Shown in pieces: positions 25,969 to 34,655 of a stretch of DNA of 64,000 nt; position 1 is the stretch's first letter, and each line of letters begins with the position of its first letter. The notes under the pieces were generated by a model. The model ran no database searches and was not told where the DNA came from. It was given only the letters and a program-made list of their open reading frames with translations. The stretch spans positions 434,001 through 498,000 of the forward strand of contig NZ_JBAWKC010000003.1 in NCBI RefSeq assembly GCF_044003965.1. The letters are read 5' to 3'. The position numbers and the translations under genes were made by a program. The DNA comes from Yeosuana aquiaggeris (GTDB taxonomy: Bacteria > Bacteroidota > Bacteroidia > Flavobacteriales > Flavobacteriaceae).

Positions 25969-28509
25969 TTATCCTTCTTTTCTTAGTACCTCTAGCGGTG
26001 GACTTTTTAAAACACTTCTAATATTACTTAAACCAATGAATAAAACCAATACTGTAATTCCTGGAAGAAATACTAAAAATGGAATTGCAGACGGAATAAA
26101 AGGCTCCTTAAACAAAAATACTGCCAATAATTGACTACCTAAAAGAGACAATATTATTCCAACTAAACTGCCTAACATTCCTAAATAAAGATATTCCAGC
26201 GCGGTAATTAATAAAATTTGTTTGCTCTTTGCACCTAAAGTTCTTAACAACACACTTTCTTTAATTCGCTGGTATTTACTATTTCTAACCGAACCAATTA
26301 AAACAATAATTCCTGTAAGAATACTAAAGAAAGCCATAAAATTAATAATCCAAGAAATTTTATCTAAAATATCTTCAATTATAGAGTATACCTGTCTTAA
26401 ATCTAAGACTGAAATATTAGGGAATTTCTTTACCAAATCTCCTTGTAAGTCAGCAGAACTGGCTTCATTTGGCACATAGGTAGTTAACACATTAAACTGA
26501 GGCGCATTTTCTAACACACCTGTTGGAAATACCACCGAAAAATTCAATTGCATACGTCCCCAATCTATTTTTCGAATACTTCCAATGGTAGTTTTCATTA
26601 AAACTCCTTGAACATTAAAAATAAGCTGATCTCCAATTTCTAAATCGGCATCACTTGCAATATTATCTGATATTGAAATTAAAACAGGTTCACCCTGCCC
26701 TATTTCACCAGTCCAAGTTCCTTCTAATAATTCTTCTGAATCTAACAAATTATTGCGATAAGTAACTCTGAATTCATGACTCAAAATCCATTTTTTTAAA
26801 GTTGAAGTCGTGTCTTTTCTTATAGTATTTACCAATTCATCTTTAATTTGGTGCAATCGCATAGTTACAATGGGAATATTATCAATCACCTTGAAACCTT
26901 TAGGAACCAGTGTGTTTATAACTGCTTCTTTTTGTTTGGTTTGCACATCCAGTAAAATGATATTTGCATTATCCGAATTATTTTCAATGGATGTTTTGGC
27001 CAATAAAATATCTTTCGTAAAGTATAAAGTACTAATTAAAAAACTTCCCAAACCTATAGCTAACATTAACACCATTGTTTGATTGTTTGGGCGAAATAAG
27101 TTTAACAAACTCTGACGTTTTGTAAACCCCCAATGGCTTGGGAAATATTTTTTAATAGCATGCATAAAAAGGCTTGCAATAACCGCCATAATAGAAAATG
27201 TAATTAAAATACCAACTGTAAATACCAATCCGAATAAAGCATCTTTCAACAACCAGAATGAAAATAAATACACAAAAACTAAAATGGCCGCTAATGTAAA
27301 AAGTCTTGCTTTTCTTGGTTTTACTAAGTTTTCATCTGTGCCTCTCAAAACTTCTAAGGGAGATACATACCAAGTACCTAACAATGGCAGTAGGGCAAAT
27401 AATACAGACATCAAAACACCCAGGGTTATTCCAATTATTAATGGCTGTACTGTAATGGTTATTTGAACATCAAAAGGTAAAAACCCTTTTAAAATATAAG
27501 GAAAGGCATACTGCAATGAAATACCAATAACAGCACCTAAAACGCCTCCAGTAAAACCAATGCCAACAACTTGCGTTAAATAGATTAAAAATGTTTGTTT
27601 TCTTGTGGCTCCTAAACATTTTAGAACGGCTACGTTTTTTAATTTTTCTTTAATATAAATATGAACAGAACTTGCAATGCCTACACAACCTAATAAGAGC
27701 GCAATAAAGGCAGCTAAATTCAAAAATTTGCTTACGTTCTCATATCTTCTACCTAAGCGCTCACTGGTACTGGTATGTGTATCTAAATCGGCATTTTCAT
27801 CATCTAAAATAGCATCTAAATTTTTATCTAATAATTCCAAATCCATTGTTGGTGGCGCAATAAAAAAGTATTGGTATTCCTTTCTACTTCCTAATTGCAA
27901 CAACTCTGTTTCGTCTATAAAACGAAAAGGAATCAATACCGTGGGTGCGACAGAAGAAGAAAAAGCGGTACTCCCCGGAATAGATTTTAAAATTCCAGTA
28001 ATTGGAAAGGTTATTTTTCCTAATTTAATAGAATCTCCGGGTTTTAAATTGTATTGAAGCATTAAGGTAGCATCTACCAAGGCCCCGCCTAATTCCTGAT
28101 ATTTTTTAGCAGCGTTCTCTGGTTCGGTATCTAAAGTTCCATAAAAAGGAAAATTGCCTTCAATAGCGCGCACTTTTACTAATTTTGTTCCATCGTTTTT
28201 TGGAAATGCCGCCATAGAAACAAAATTAACTTCTGAAGCGGCCACATTTAAGGAATCTATAATTGCTTGTACTTTTTTAGAAGGAAGCTGTCTGCTGTCA
28301 ATAATAAAATCAGCACCCATTAAGGCTTTCGACTGATCTTTAATATTTTGTTTTAAATTATCACTAAACAATTGAATGGAAACAACAGCAGCAATACCAA
28401 GAATAATAGATGCCATAAAAAGCATTAATCTGGAAATGCTTGCTTTTCCATCTCGCCATGCCATTTTAAACAGCCATTGTACTGAAGTTTTTGAGGTTAA
28501 ATTGCTCAT
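25969..28509 (-). CDS. ybbP: YbbP-like ABC permease with two FtsX domains
   Basis: 846 residues: N-terminal helix after LFKMAWRDGKASISRLMLF, a periplasmic domain (about 50-245), three helices (about 260-390), two more around 405-460, a second helix/periplasmic/three-helix FtsX unit (about 480-846) with SVLLRTLGAKSKQILLI. This duplicated ten-helix plan matches YbbP. Its stop-to-start relation with the upstream ATPase gene is a one-base overlap. In Escherichia coli ybbA-ybbP is divergent from tesA, and the same arrangement appears here. The substrate is unknown; an envelope lipid-related role is likely. Confidence 0.88.
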   Translation of the reverse strand: MSNLTSKTSVQWLFKMAWRDGKASISRLMLFMASIILGIAAVVSIQLFSDNLKQNIKDQSKALMGADFIIDSRQLPSKKVQAIIDSLNVAASEVNFVSMAAFPKNDGTKLVKVRAIEGNFPFYGTLDTEPENAAKKYQELGGALVDATLMLQYNLKPGDSIKLGKITFPITGILKSIPGSTAFSSSVAPTVLIPFRFIDETELLQLGSRKEYQYFFIAPPTMDLELLDKNLDAILDDENADLDTHTSTSERLGRRYENVSKFLNLAAFIALLLGCVGIASSVHIYIKEKLKNVAVLKCLGATRKQTFLIYLTQVVGIGFTGGVLGAVIGISLQYAFPYILKGFLPFDVQITITVQPLIIGITLGVLMSVLFALLPLLGTWYVSPLEVLRGTDENLVKPRKARLFTLAAILVFVYLFSFWLLKDALFGLVFTVGILITFSIMAVIASLFMHAIKKYFPSHWGFTKRQSLLNLFRPNNQTMVLMLAIGLGSFLISTLYFTKDILLAKTSIENNSDNANIILLDVQTKQKEAVINTLVPKGFKVIDNIPIVTMRLHQIKDELVNTIRKDTTSTLKKWILSHEFRVTYRNNLLDSEELLEGTWTGEIGQGEPVLISISDNIASDADLEIGDQLIFNVQGVLMKTTIGSIRKIDWGRMQLNFSVVFPTGVLENAPQFNVLTTYVPNEASSADLQGDLVKKFPNISVLDLRQVYSIIEDILDKISWIINFMAFFSILTGIIVLIGSVRNSKYQRIKESVLLRTLGAKSKQILLITALEYLYLGMLGSLVGIILSLLGSQLLAVFLFKEPFIPSAIPFLVFLPGITVLVLFIGLSNIRSVLKSPPLEVLRKEG

Positions 28510-29198
28510 TAACCCGCCATTGTTTTTTCGTTAGACATAATTTTCCCTCCTTTTAATCTCAATATTTGTTGTGTTCTATTCGCGAGATCTAAATCGTGGG
28601 TAATTATAACTAAGGTAGTTCCGGCTTCTTTATTTAATTTAAAAAGTAATTGAATAACCTTTTCGCCGGTTTCTTCATCTAAATTTCCCGTAGGTTCATC
28701 GGCAAATAAAATACTAGGTTTGTTAGAAAAAGCTCTGGCTAAGGCCACTCGCTGCTGCTCACCTCCTGATAATTGAGATGGATAATGATGAAAACGATCT
28801 GCCAATCCAACTTTTTGCAACAATTCCATACCAATCTTCGTCGCATTTTTATCACCTTGTAATTCTAAGGGCACAATTACATTTTCTAAAGCCGTGAGTG
28901 TAGGTAATAATTGAAAATTCTGAAAAATAAAACCAACTTCTTTATTTCGTAATTGAGCTCTTTCATCTTCATCTAAGTTTTCTAAATTATTTCCGCATAA
29001 TTCTATATTTCCGGCGCTTGGGTAATCTAAACCAGCACACAAACCAAGTAAGGTAGTTTTACCACTACCTGAAGGGCCAACAATAGAAAATATACTACCT
29101 TTTTCAACTTCAAAAGAAATATGAGATAACACCGTTAATTTTTTCGAACCACTTGTATAAGTTTTCTCTAGTTCATGAATCTTTAATATCTTTGTCAT
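28509..29198 (-). CDS. ybbA: YbbA-like ABC transporter ATP-binding protein
   Basis: 229 residues of the LolD/MacB ATPase class: Walker A GPSGSGKTTLLGL (about 41), Q-loop FIFQNFQLLP, signature LSGGEQQRVALARAF, Walker B ILFADEPTGNLDEETG and H-loop VIITHD. The pairing with an 846-residue double-FtsX permease and the divergent tesA gene identify it as the YbbA equivalent rather than LolD. Confidence 0.9.
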   Translation of the reverse strand: MTKILKIHELEKTYTSGSKKLTVLSHISFEVEKGSIFSIVGPSGSGKTTLLGLCAGLDYPSAGNIELCGNNLENLDEDERAQLRNKEVGFIFQNFQLLPTLTALENVIVPLELQGDKNATKIGMELLQKVGLADRFHHYPSQLSGGEQQRVALARAFSNKPSILFADEPTGNLDEETGEKVIQLLFKLNKEAGTTLVIITHDLDLANRTQQILRLKGGKIMSNEKTMAG

Positions 29199-29280
29199 GG
29201 TACTTATTTAATATAAAATTTACCCAAATATGCTAAAGTTGAAAAATAGACAATTGCTTTTAAATTTTAATATTAATGTT

Positions 29281-29976
29281 ATGAAGATTTTCTTAAAGTT
29301 TTGTTATTTTTCATTATTGCTGATCCTACTCTCTTGTGGTTCCGATGCCGCTAAAAAGGGAAAGACTACTGAAAAAGCTTCAGTTGAAACAGAAAGCAAT
29401 CCTAAAGAAAGTTCCACTACAAAAACTATTTTAATTTTTGGAGATAGTTTAACCGCGGGTTATGGTTTAGACGATGTAAATGATGCGTACCCTACAGTTA
29501 TTCAAACTATAATAGACTCACTTTTATTGGATTATACTGTTATTAATTCAGGATTAAGTGGCGAAACAACGGCCAGTGGAAAAAATAGAATAAATTGGGT
29601 ACTGAATCAAAAAATTGATGTTTTTATTTTGGAATTAGGTTCTAATGATGGTTTGCGTGGTATTCCTTTAAAAGAAACAAGAAATAATTTACAAGCTATC
29701 ATAGATGCTGTTTTAGAAAAAAATGCAGAAACTAAAATCATATTGGCCGGTATGCAACTTCCACCAAACATGGGAGAAGATTATATTACGGATTTTAAAA
29801 CTATTTTTCCTGAATTGGCTGCAAAAAATGAACTCTATTTAATTCCATTTTTATTGAAAGATGTAGGTGGTATTCCAGAATTAAACCAATCAGATGGGAT
29901 TCATCCAACGGTTGAAGGTCAAAAAATTCTGGCAAAAAATGTTTGGACCGTTTTAGAGCCTATCATTAATTTATAA
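29281..29976 (+). CDS. tesA: TesA-like arylesterase / lysophospholipase (SGNH hydrolase), lipoprotein
   Basis: I start at ATG 29281 because MKIFLKFCYFSLLLILLSC is a lipoprotein signal with Cys19; the open frame extends upstream to 29230 without adding a sensible signal. The 231-residue product has the SGNH blocks: ILIFGDSLTAGYGL (catalytic Ser), SGLSGETT (Gly), LELGSNDGLRG (Asn) and SDGIHPT (Asp and His). A low-complexity Lys/Glu/Ser linker follows the lipid anchor. It is divergent from ybbA-ybbP, as in many Gram-negatives, and would act on acyl esters in the periplasm. Confidence 0.9.
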   Translation: MKIFLKFCYFSLLLILLSCGSDAAKKGKTTEKASVETESNPKESSTTKTILIFGDSLTAGYGLDDVNDAYPTVIQTIIDSLLLDYTVINSGLSGETTASGKNRINWVLNQKIDVFILELGSNDGLRGIPLKETRNNLQAIIDAVLEKNAETKIILAGMQLPPNMGEDYITDFKTIFPELAAKNELYLIPFLLKDVGGIPELNQSDGIHPTVEGQKILAKNVWTVLEPIINL

Positions 29977-30039
29977 TAATTTCACCTTTGATAAAAATAA
30001 AAAATGTATTATGGCTTATAATTTTCAAGAAACTAAGAA

Positions 30040-30684
30040 ATGAGTATACCTAAACTACATTATATATCTCAGGGAAATACTCCAAAAGAGCACCTGGAAA
30101 ACATCCAAAAAGCATGTACTTCTGGTATAGAATTAGTGCAGTTAGGTCTAATAAATGTTTCAGAAAAAAAATTAATAAAGTTTGCCAAAGAGGCCAGAGA
30201 AATCACGTCTCATTTTCAAACCCGGCTAATCATTAACGATGATTATAAAATAGCCATCGCGGTTAAAGCAGATGGTGTGCATTTGGGAACAACAGGTACC
30301 TGCCCTACGCTGACAAGAAAGCATTTATACTCCTGGCAAATTATTGGCGGAACTGCAAATACCTTGCAAGATTGTCAAACATTAATTGACAAAGCAGTCG
30401 ATTATATTAGTTTAGGTCCTTTTAGAATGACAACAGCCGAAGCTCATTTAAGTCCGGTTTTAGGTTTAAAGGGTTATATTGCCATGATTGAAACCTTACG
30501 AACGGAGACCCCAATTATTGGTTTTGGAGGCATCACCACAGAAGATGTTATAGCCATATTAGAAACTGGTATATCAGGCATAGCGGTATCTGAAGCAATT
30601 ACCAGAAATTTTGATTCCATAAGAACCTTCAACCTATTACTAAAAGCATCTGCAACAGAAGAAAAACGGCATACTTTTAAATAA
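30040..30684 (+). CDS. ThiE/TenI-like protein (thiamine phosphate synthase superfamily)
   Basis: 214 residues of the TIM-barrel ThiE/TenI family: GIELVQLGL, IINDDYKIAIAVKADGVHLG, IIGGTANT, DYISLGPFRMTTAEAHLSP and PIIGFGGITTEDV. Compared with true ThiE, the first-strand QLR is QLG and the loop after the SLGP motif lacks the usual lysine, and no other thi genes are near. It may be a second ThiE, a TenI-type thiazole tautomerase, or something else. It follows tesA after 63 bases and ends at a hairpin shared with the convergent acyl-CoA dehydrogenase gene. Confidence 0.75.
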   Translation: MSIPKLHYISQGNTPKEHLENIQKACTSGIELVQLGLINVSEKKLIKFAKEAREITSHFQTRLIINDDYKIAIAVKADGVHLGTTGTCPTLTRKHLYSWQIIGGTANTLQDCQTLIDKAVDYISLGPFRMTTAEAHLSPVLGLKGYIAMIETLRTETPIIGFGGITTEDVIAILETGISGIAVSEAITRNFDSIRTFNLLLKASATEEKRHTFK

Positions 30685-30720
30685 AAAAGGAACGCTTATA
30701 GAATTCTATTGCTCCTTTTA
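30683..30720. terminator. Bidirectional terminator-like hairpin
   Basis: AAAAGGA and TCCTTTT arms enclose an inner ATAGAATTCTAT palindrome between the convergent stops of the ThiE-like gene and the acyl-CoA dehydrogenase gene. Confidence 0.5.
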
Positions 30721-30728
30721 AAGTGAAT

Positions 30729-31925
30729 TTATTTTTTTTTCATGGCTTTCATTTGCTGAAACAGTTCTTCAAACAAACCGCGGGCAATCAATAATTTCAT
30801 AATCTCATTAGTTCCCGCATAAATTCTGGCCACTCTATTATCCACATACATACGGGCGATTGGGTAATCCCACATATAACCATAACCTCCAAATAACTGC
30901 AGGCATTCATCTACCACTTTACTGTGCATTTCGGTTGCTGAATACTTAGCTATAGAGGCACTTTCAGTAGTAAGCTCATGATTTGCTAATAATAACGTAC
31001 AGCGATCTAAAAAAGCCTGATGAATTTGTAATTGCGTAGCACATTCAGCCAGTTTAAATTGTGTATTTTGGAAATTGGCGATGGGTTGCTTAAAAGCGGT
31101 TCTTGTCGAGGTATATTCAATCGTTTTTTCAATGGCTCCTTCGGCTCCACCAATAGCATTAAGCGCTACCGTTAAACGCTCTCTGGCCAATTCTGTCATC
31201 ATAATTTTAAAACCTAATCCTTCTTCTCCTAATAAATTTTCTTTCGGAACTTTTACGTTATCAAAAAATAATTCACAGGTATCCTGAGCTTTCATGCCTA
31301 TTTTCTTGAAAGGGATACCCTTTTCAAAACCTTCAGAAGCGCTTTCAATAATTAATAAAGACACGCCTTCTTTTTCTGTTCCTGTATTGGTTTTTACTGC
31401 AACTATACTCATATCACTCATATAACCATTGGTAATAAAGGTTTTTTGTCCGTTTACCAAATAATGGTCGCCTTTATCTACTGCGGTTGTTTTGATAGCT
31501 TTAAGATCACTCCCACAGTTTGGCTCTGTCATACCAAGGGATGTAATCATTTTCCCGGTAGCCATAAGGGGTAGATATTTTTGTTTTTGAGCATCGCTAC
31601 CATATTTTAAGAGATAGGGCGCAATAATATCTGAATGCAATGAAAACCCTGGTCCGTTAATCCCTTGTTTTGCCAATTCTTCAATAAATAAGGCGCTAAA
31701 GCTGAAATCTAAACCAGTGCCGCCATATTCTTCAGGCATATCAATGCATAATAAACCTAGGGCTCCGGCGCGTTCCCAAATATCTCGGCTTACCATACCA
31801 TTTTTTTCCCATTCGTCTATATGATCAATAATTTCATTGCGGATGAAATCCTGAATCATTTTTTGCATCATTTTATGTTCTTCTGATGCGTATATATCGC
31901 GTGCTAATAAAACATTTTGTAACAT
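30729..31925 (-). CDS. Acyl-CoA dehydrogenase
   Basis: 398 residues with the three-domain acyl-CoA dehydrogenase layout: helical N domain (1 to about 125), beta domain with SLGMTEPNCGSDL and FITNGYMSD (FAD and substrate), and a C-terminal helical domain containing GGYGYMWDYPIARMYVDNR and IYAGTNEIMKLLIARGL, where the Glu after GTN is the catalytic base. It is a soluble flavoenzyme of fatty acid or branched-chain acyl-CoA oxidation. The chain-length preference cannot be read from the sequence. It stands alone on the minus strand. Confidence 0.93.
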   Translation of the reverse strand: MLQNVLLARDIYASEEHKMMQKMIQDFIRNEIIDHIDEWEKNGMVSRDIWERAGALGLLCIDMPEEYGGTGLDFSFSALFIEELAKQGINGPGFSLHSDIIAPYLLKYGSDAQKQKYLPLMATGKMITSLGMTEPNCGSDLKAIKTTAVDKGDHYLVNGQKTFITNGYMSDMSIVAVKTNTGTEKEGVSLLIIESASEGFEKGIPFKKIGMKAQDTCELFFDNVKVPKENLLGEEGLGFKIMMTELARERLTVALNAIGGAEGAIEKTIEYTSTRTAFKQPIANFQNTQFKLAECATQLQIHQAFLDRCTLLLANHELTTESASIAKYSATEMHSKVVDECLQLFGGYGYMWDYPIARMYVDNRVARIYAGTNEIMKLLIARGLFEELFQQMKAMKKK

Positions 31926-32176
31926 AGTACCTGATCTTTTTATTTATTAATTCAAATAAAATATGATAATCCTTTCAGCTTTTTTCAACTTGTAAAGTAT
32001 TGTGATTAAAGTTAAGCATTACTTGATGAGTTGTCACCACAGCACAAGTTTTATAAACTTAAATTATTATGATTTTAATCATTTATAATTACTTAATGTT
32101 TTATAATTTCACAAACTTTTACAGGGTATTTAACTACTTTATTTTAGAAATAATCCTTTGAGAAAACGGAAATTAG

Positions 32177-33244
32177 ATGAAACAAAGAATTTTAATTGTT
32201 AACAGCGGAGGAGATTGCCCAGGAATGAATGCCGTTATTAGAGCTATTGTAAAACGTGCTTCACAGGAATCAAATTGGGAAATCATAGGTAGTATCAATG
32301 GTTTTGACGGGTTTTTATCAGAACCACTTGAAATAATGCCATTAACTAAAGAACGTGTTGAAGGAATTCATATTCAAGGAGGAACAATTTTAAGAACAAA
32401 CAATAAACGTAATCCCTTTTTTTATCCAGTGAAGCAAGCGGATGGCACCATGTTAAATGAAGATGTTTCAGATAAATTAATATACAATCTTAAAGTTTTT
32501 GGCTTTGAAGCTATAATCCATATTGGAGGTAATGAATCTCATAAAATTTCATTAAAACTATCTCAAAAAGGGATTAATATTGTTGCAATTCCAAAAACTA
32601 TCAATAACGATTTAGCTTCTACAGATTATTCTTTCGGTTTTCAAACGGCTGCTCAAGTTGCAACTGAAGCTGTAGATAAATTAGTAACTACTGCGAATTC
32701 ACATAATAGAGTTTTAATTTTAGAAGTCATGGGTCGTAATGCAGGTTGGATAGCCTTGCATGCTGCCATTGCAGGTGGGGCCGATGTTTGTTTAATTCCT
32801 GAAATTCCATTTTGTATGGATAAGGTTTTAAAAAAATTGAAATCAAGGTATTCACCTGATGGCCGTGGATTTGCGAACATAGTAGTTGCTGAAGGTGCTT
32901 ATTTTAAAGATAATAAAGCAGAAATTGGTTCTGGAAGTATAACTCATAAAATTGTCGATATTTTAAAAGAAATAAATTTTGAAGCTGATATTAGAGAAAC
33001 TATTTTAGGCCACCTGCAACGAGGCGGAACGCCAAATGCATTTGATAGAATTTTAGCAACAGAACTTGGTGTAAAGGCTTTTGAATTAGTAAAAGAAAAG
33101 AAATTTGGAACCATGGCGATTCATAAAAATTCTGAATTGGCCAATATAGATTTAAAGGAAGTTATTGACCAGTATAATAAAGTTGATTTATCACATAATT
33201 TAATTCATACGGCAAAAGGGATAGGCATTAGCTTTGGAGACTAG
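32177..33244 (+). CDS. Phosphofructokinase-like protein lacking two catalytic aspartates
   Basis: 355 residues aligned without gaps for the first 150 residues to the next gene, a normal PFK. The nucleotide loop GGDCPGMNAV (11-20), MGRNAGWIALHAAIAGG, PEIPF and GHLQRGGTPNAFDR are conserved. However, GGDGS is replaced by GGNES (117-121), so the Mg/ATP Asp becomes Asn119 and the ATP-selecting Gly becomes Glu120. PKTIDND is replaced by PKTINND, so the general-base Asp becomes Asn143. QGGTILG is QGGTILR. It is therefore unlikely to catalyse the normal reaction and may be a regulatory subunit of the PFK encoded 34 bases downstream. Confidence 0.88.
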   Translation: MKQRILIVNSGGDCPGMNAVIRAIVKRASQESNWEIIGSINGFDGFLSEPLEIMPLTKERVEGIHIQGGTILRTNNKRNPFFYPVKQADGTMLNEDVSDKLIYNLKVFGFEAIIHIGGNESHKISLKLSQKGINIVAIPKTINNDLASTDYSFGFQTAAQVATEAVDKLVTTANSHNRVLILEVMGRNAGWIALHAAIAGGADVCLIPEIPFCMDKVLKKLKSRYSPDGRGFANIVVAEGAYFKDNKAEIGSGSITHKIVDILKEINFEADIRETILGHLQRGGTPNAFDRILATELGVKAFELVKEKKFGTMAIHKNSELANIDLKEVIDQYNKVDLSHNLIHTAKGIGISFGD

Positions 33245-33278
33245 AAGTTAATTAAGATATAAAAACATATAATTAATA

Positions 33279-34376
33279 ATGAAGAAAAAAGTATTAGTAT
33301 TAACTGGAGGAGGTGATTGCCCAGGATTAAATGCAGTTATTAGAGGAATTGTGAAACGTGCTGCACGAACTGAAGACTGGGAAGTTATAGGAAGTATTCA
33401 ATCATTTGACGGCGTTTTAAGGGAACCGACAGAAATAATTGAGTTAAGTGAAAAAAGAGTTTCAGGGATTCATTATCAAGGGGGTACCATATTAGGAACT
33501 ACTAATAAAGGAGGGCCTCTTGCTTGGCCTGTAAAAGAAAATGACGGAACTTGGTCATTCATTGACCGATCTGAAGAAATGATTCGCAAACTAAAGCATA
33601 TGGGTGTTAATGCTGTTATAAGTATTGGAGGCGATGGTTCTCAACGTATTTCTCAAGTGCTGTTTGAAAAAGGGCTAAATATTATTGGTGTTCCTAAAAC
33701 TATAGACAATGATTTATCTGCAACTGATTATACTTTTGGATATCAAACGGCTGTTCAAATTGCAACCGAAGCAGTAGATCGACTTGTAACTACTGCCTCA
33801 TCACATAATCGCGTAATTATACTTGAAGTAATGGGACGCGATGCAGGTTGGATTGCTTTAAGCTCAGCCATAGCTGGTGGTGCAGAGATTTGTTTAATTC
33901 CTGAAATTCCATATGATTTAAATAAAGTCTTAGATGTTATAAATAAACGTTTTGTAGATGGAAAAGGACATGTCATTATAGTTATTGCTGAAGGTGCAAA
34001 ACCAATTGAAGGTTATGTTTTATCTCAAGAAAGTGATGAAGTTGGTAGAGCTAATTTAAAATTAGGTGGTGTGGCAAATAAACTATTGAAAGATTTAAAA
34101 GCTGCCGGTTGTGATGCCGATATGAGAGAAACTGTACTTGGCCATTTACAACGTGGTGGTGTTCCAATTGCGTTTGACCGTATTTTAGCGACTCAATTTG
34201 GAGTAAAAGCTATGGAATTAGCACTTGAAGGTGATTTTGGTAAAATGGTTGCGTATCAACATCCAAGCATTGTTGCTGTTCCGTTTTTAGAAGCAATCAG
34301 TAAATATAATATTGTAAAACCCGATTCATCTTTGGTGCATACTGCTCGAGGAATTGGAATGTATTTAGGAAATTAA
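33279..34376 (+). CDS. pfkA: ATP-dependent 6-phosphofructokinase
   Basis: 365 residues with every catalytic element: GGDCPGLNAV (11-20), SIGGDGS with Asp119 for Mg-ATP and Gly120, which favours ATP over pyrophosphate, PKTIDNDL with the general base Asp143, MGRDAGWIAL, PEIPYD, and GHLQRGGVPIAFDRILAT. It phosphorylates fructose 6-phosphate in glycolysis. MGRxAGW places it in the longer PFK group common in cyanobacteria and some Bacteroidota rather than the 320-residue E. coli type. It is co-directional with the degenerate PFK gene 34 bases upstream; both probably share a transcript. Confidence 0.94.
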   Translation: MKKKVLVLTGGGDCPGLNAVIRGIVKRAARTEDWEVIGSIQSFDGVLREPTEIIELSEKRVSGIHYQGGTILGTTNKGGPLAWPVKENDGTWSFIDRSEEMIRKLKHMGVNAVISIGGDGSQRISQVLFEKGLNIIGVPKTIDNDLSATDYTFGYQTAVQIATEAVDRLVTTASSHNRVIILEVMGRDAGWIALSSAIAGGAEICLIPEIPYDLNKVLDVINKRFVDGKGHVIIVIAEGAKPIEGYVLSQESDEVGRANLKLGGVANKLLKDLKAAGCDADMRETVLGHLQRGGVPIAFDRILATQFGVKAMELALEGDFGKMVAYQHPSIVAVPFLEAISKYNIVKPDSSLVHTARGIGMYLGN

Positions 34377-34450
34377 TTATACAAATTTTATAAAACATAC
34401 TTTTTTTATACCTGAAATAAAGACACTCTTGAAACCGACTATCCTAAAGC

Positions 34451-34545
34451 AGAGCCATAGATATTTTGCCTCAGCTGGAACTGCGAAAAGGCAGTTCTAA
34501 CCTCTCTCAAGTCGAGGTGAATTGGAAACCCCGTGGTAGAGCCAT
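34451..34545. repeat. GC-richer structured intergenic element bounded by direct repeats
   Basis: A 95-base segment clearly richer in G and C than its flanks. It is bounded by the 8-base direct repeat AGAGCCAT (34451-34458 and 34538-34545). It contains a perfect hairpin GAACTGC/GCAGTTC with a six-base loop (34478-34497) and a second hairpin ACCTC/GAGGT (34500-34518). The look is that of a dispersed REP/MITE-like element or a structured RNA. Only one copy is in this window, so the class is uncertain. It sits between pfkA and the transporter gene. Confidence 0.5.
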
Positions 34546-34655
34546 TTGAGAATTATTTAGATAAAAAAAGGACTATTTAAATATAGATGAATGAATAATC
34601 AGTTTATTAACAAATACCTATCTTATGCCATTATTATTAAATCAAAACAAAAAAT

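Noticed and set aside
25969..29198. Reading the ybbA-ybbP pair as the housekeeping LolCDE system
   Set aside because: The permease is a single 846-residue double-FtsX protein and the pair is divergent from a tesA-like gene, which fits YbbAP better.
32177..33244. Interpretation of the first PFK as a pyrophosphate-dependent PFK
   Set aside because: PPi-type enzymes have GGDD at this site and keep the general-base Asp; here the motif is GGNES and TINND.
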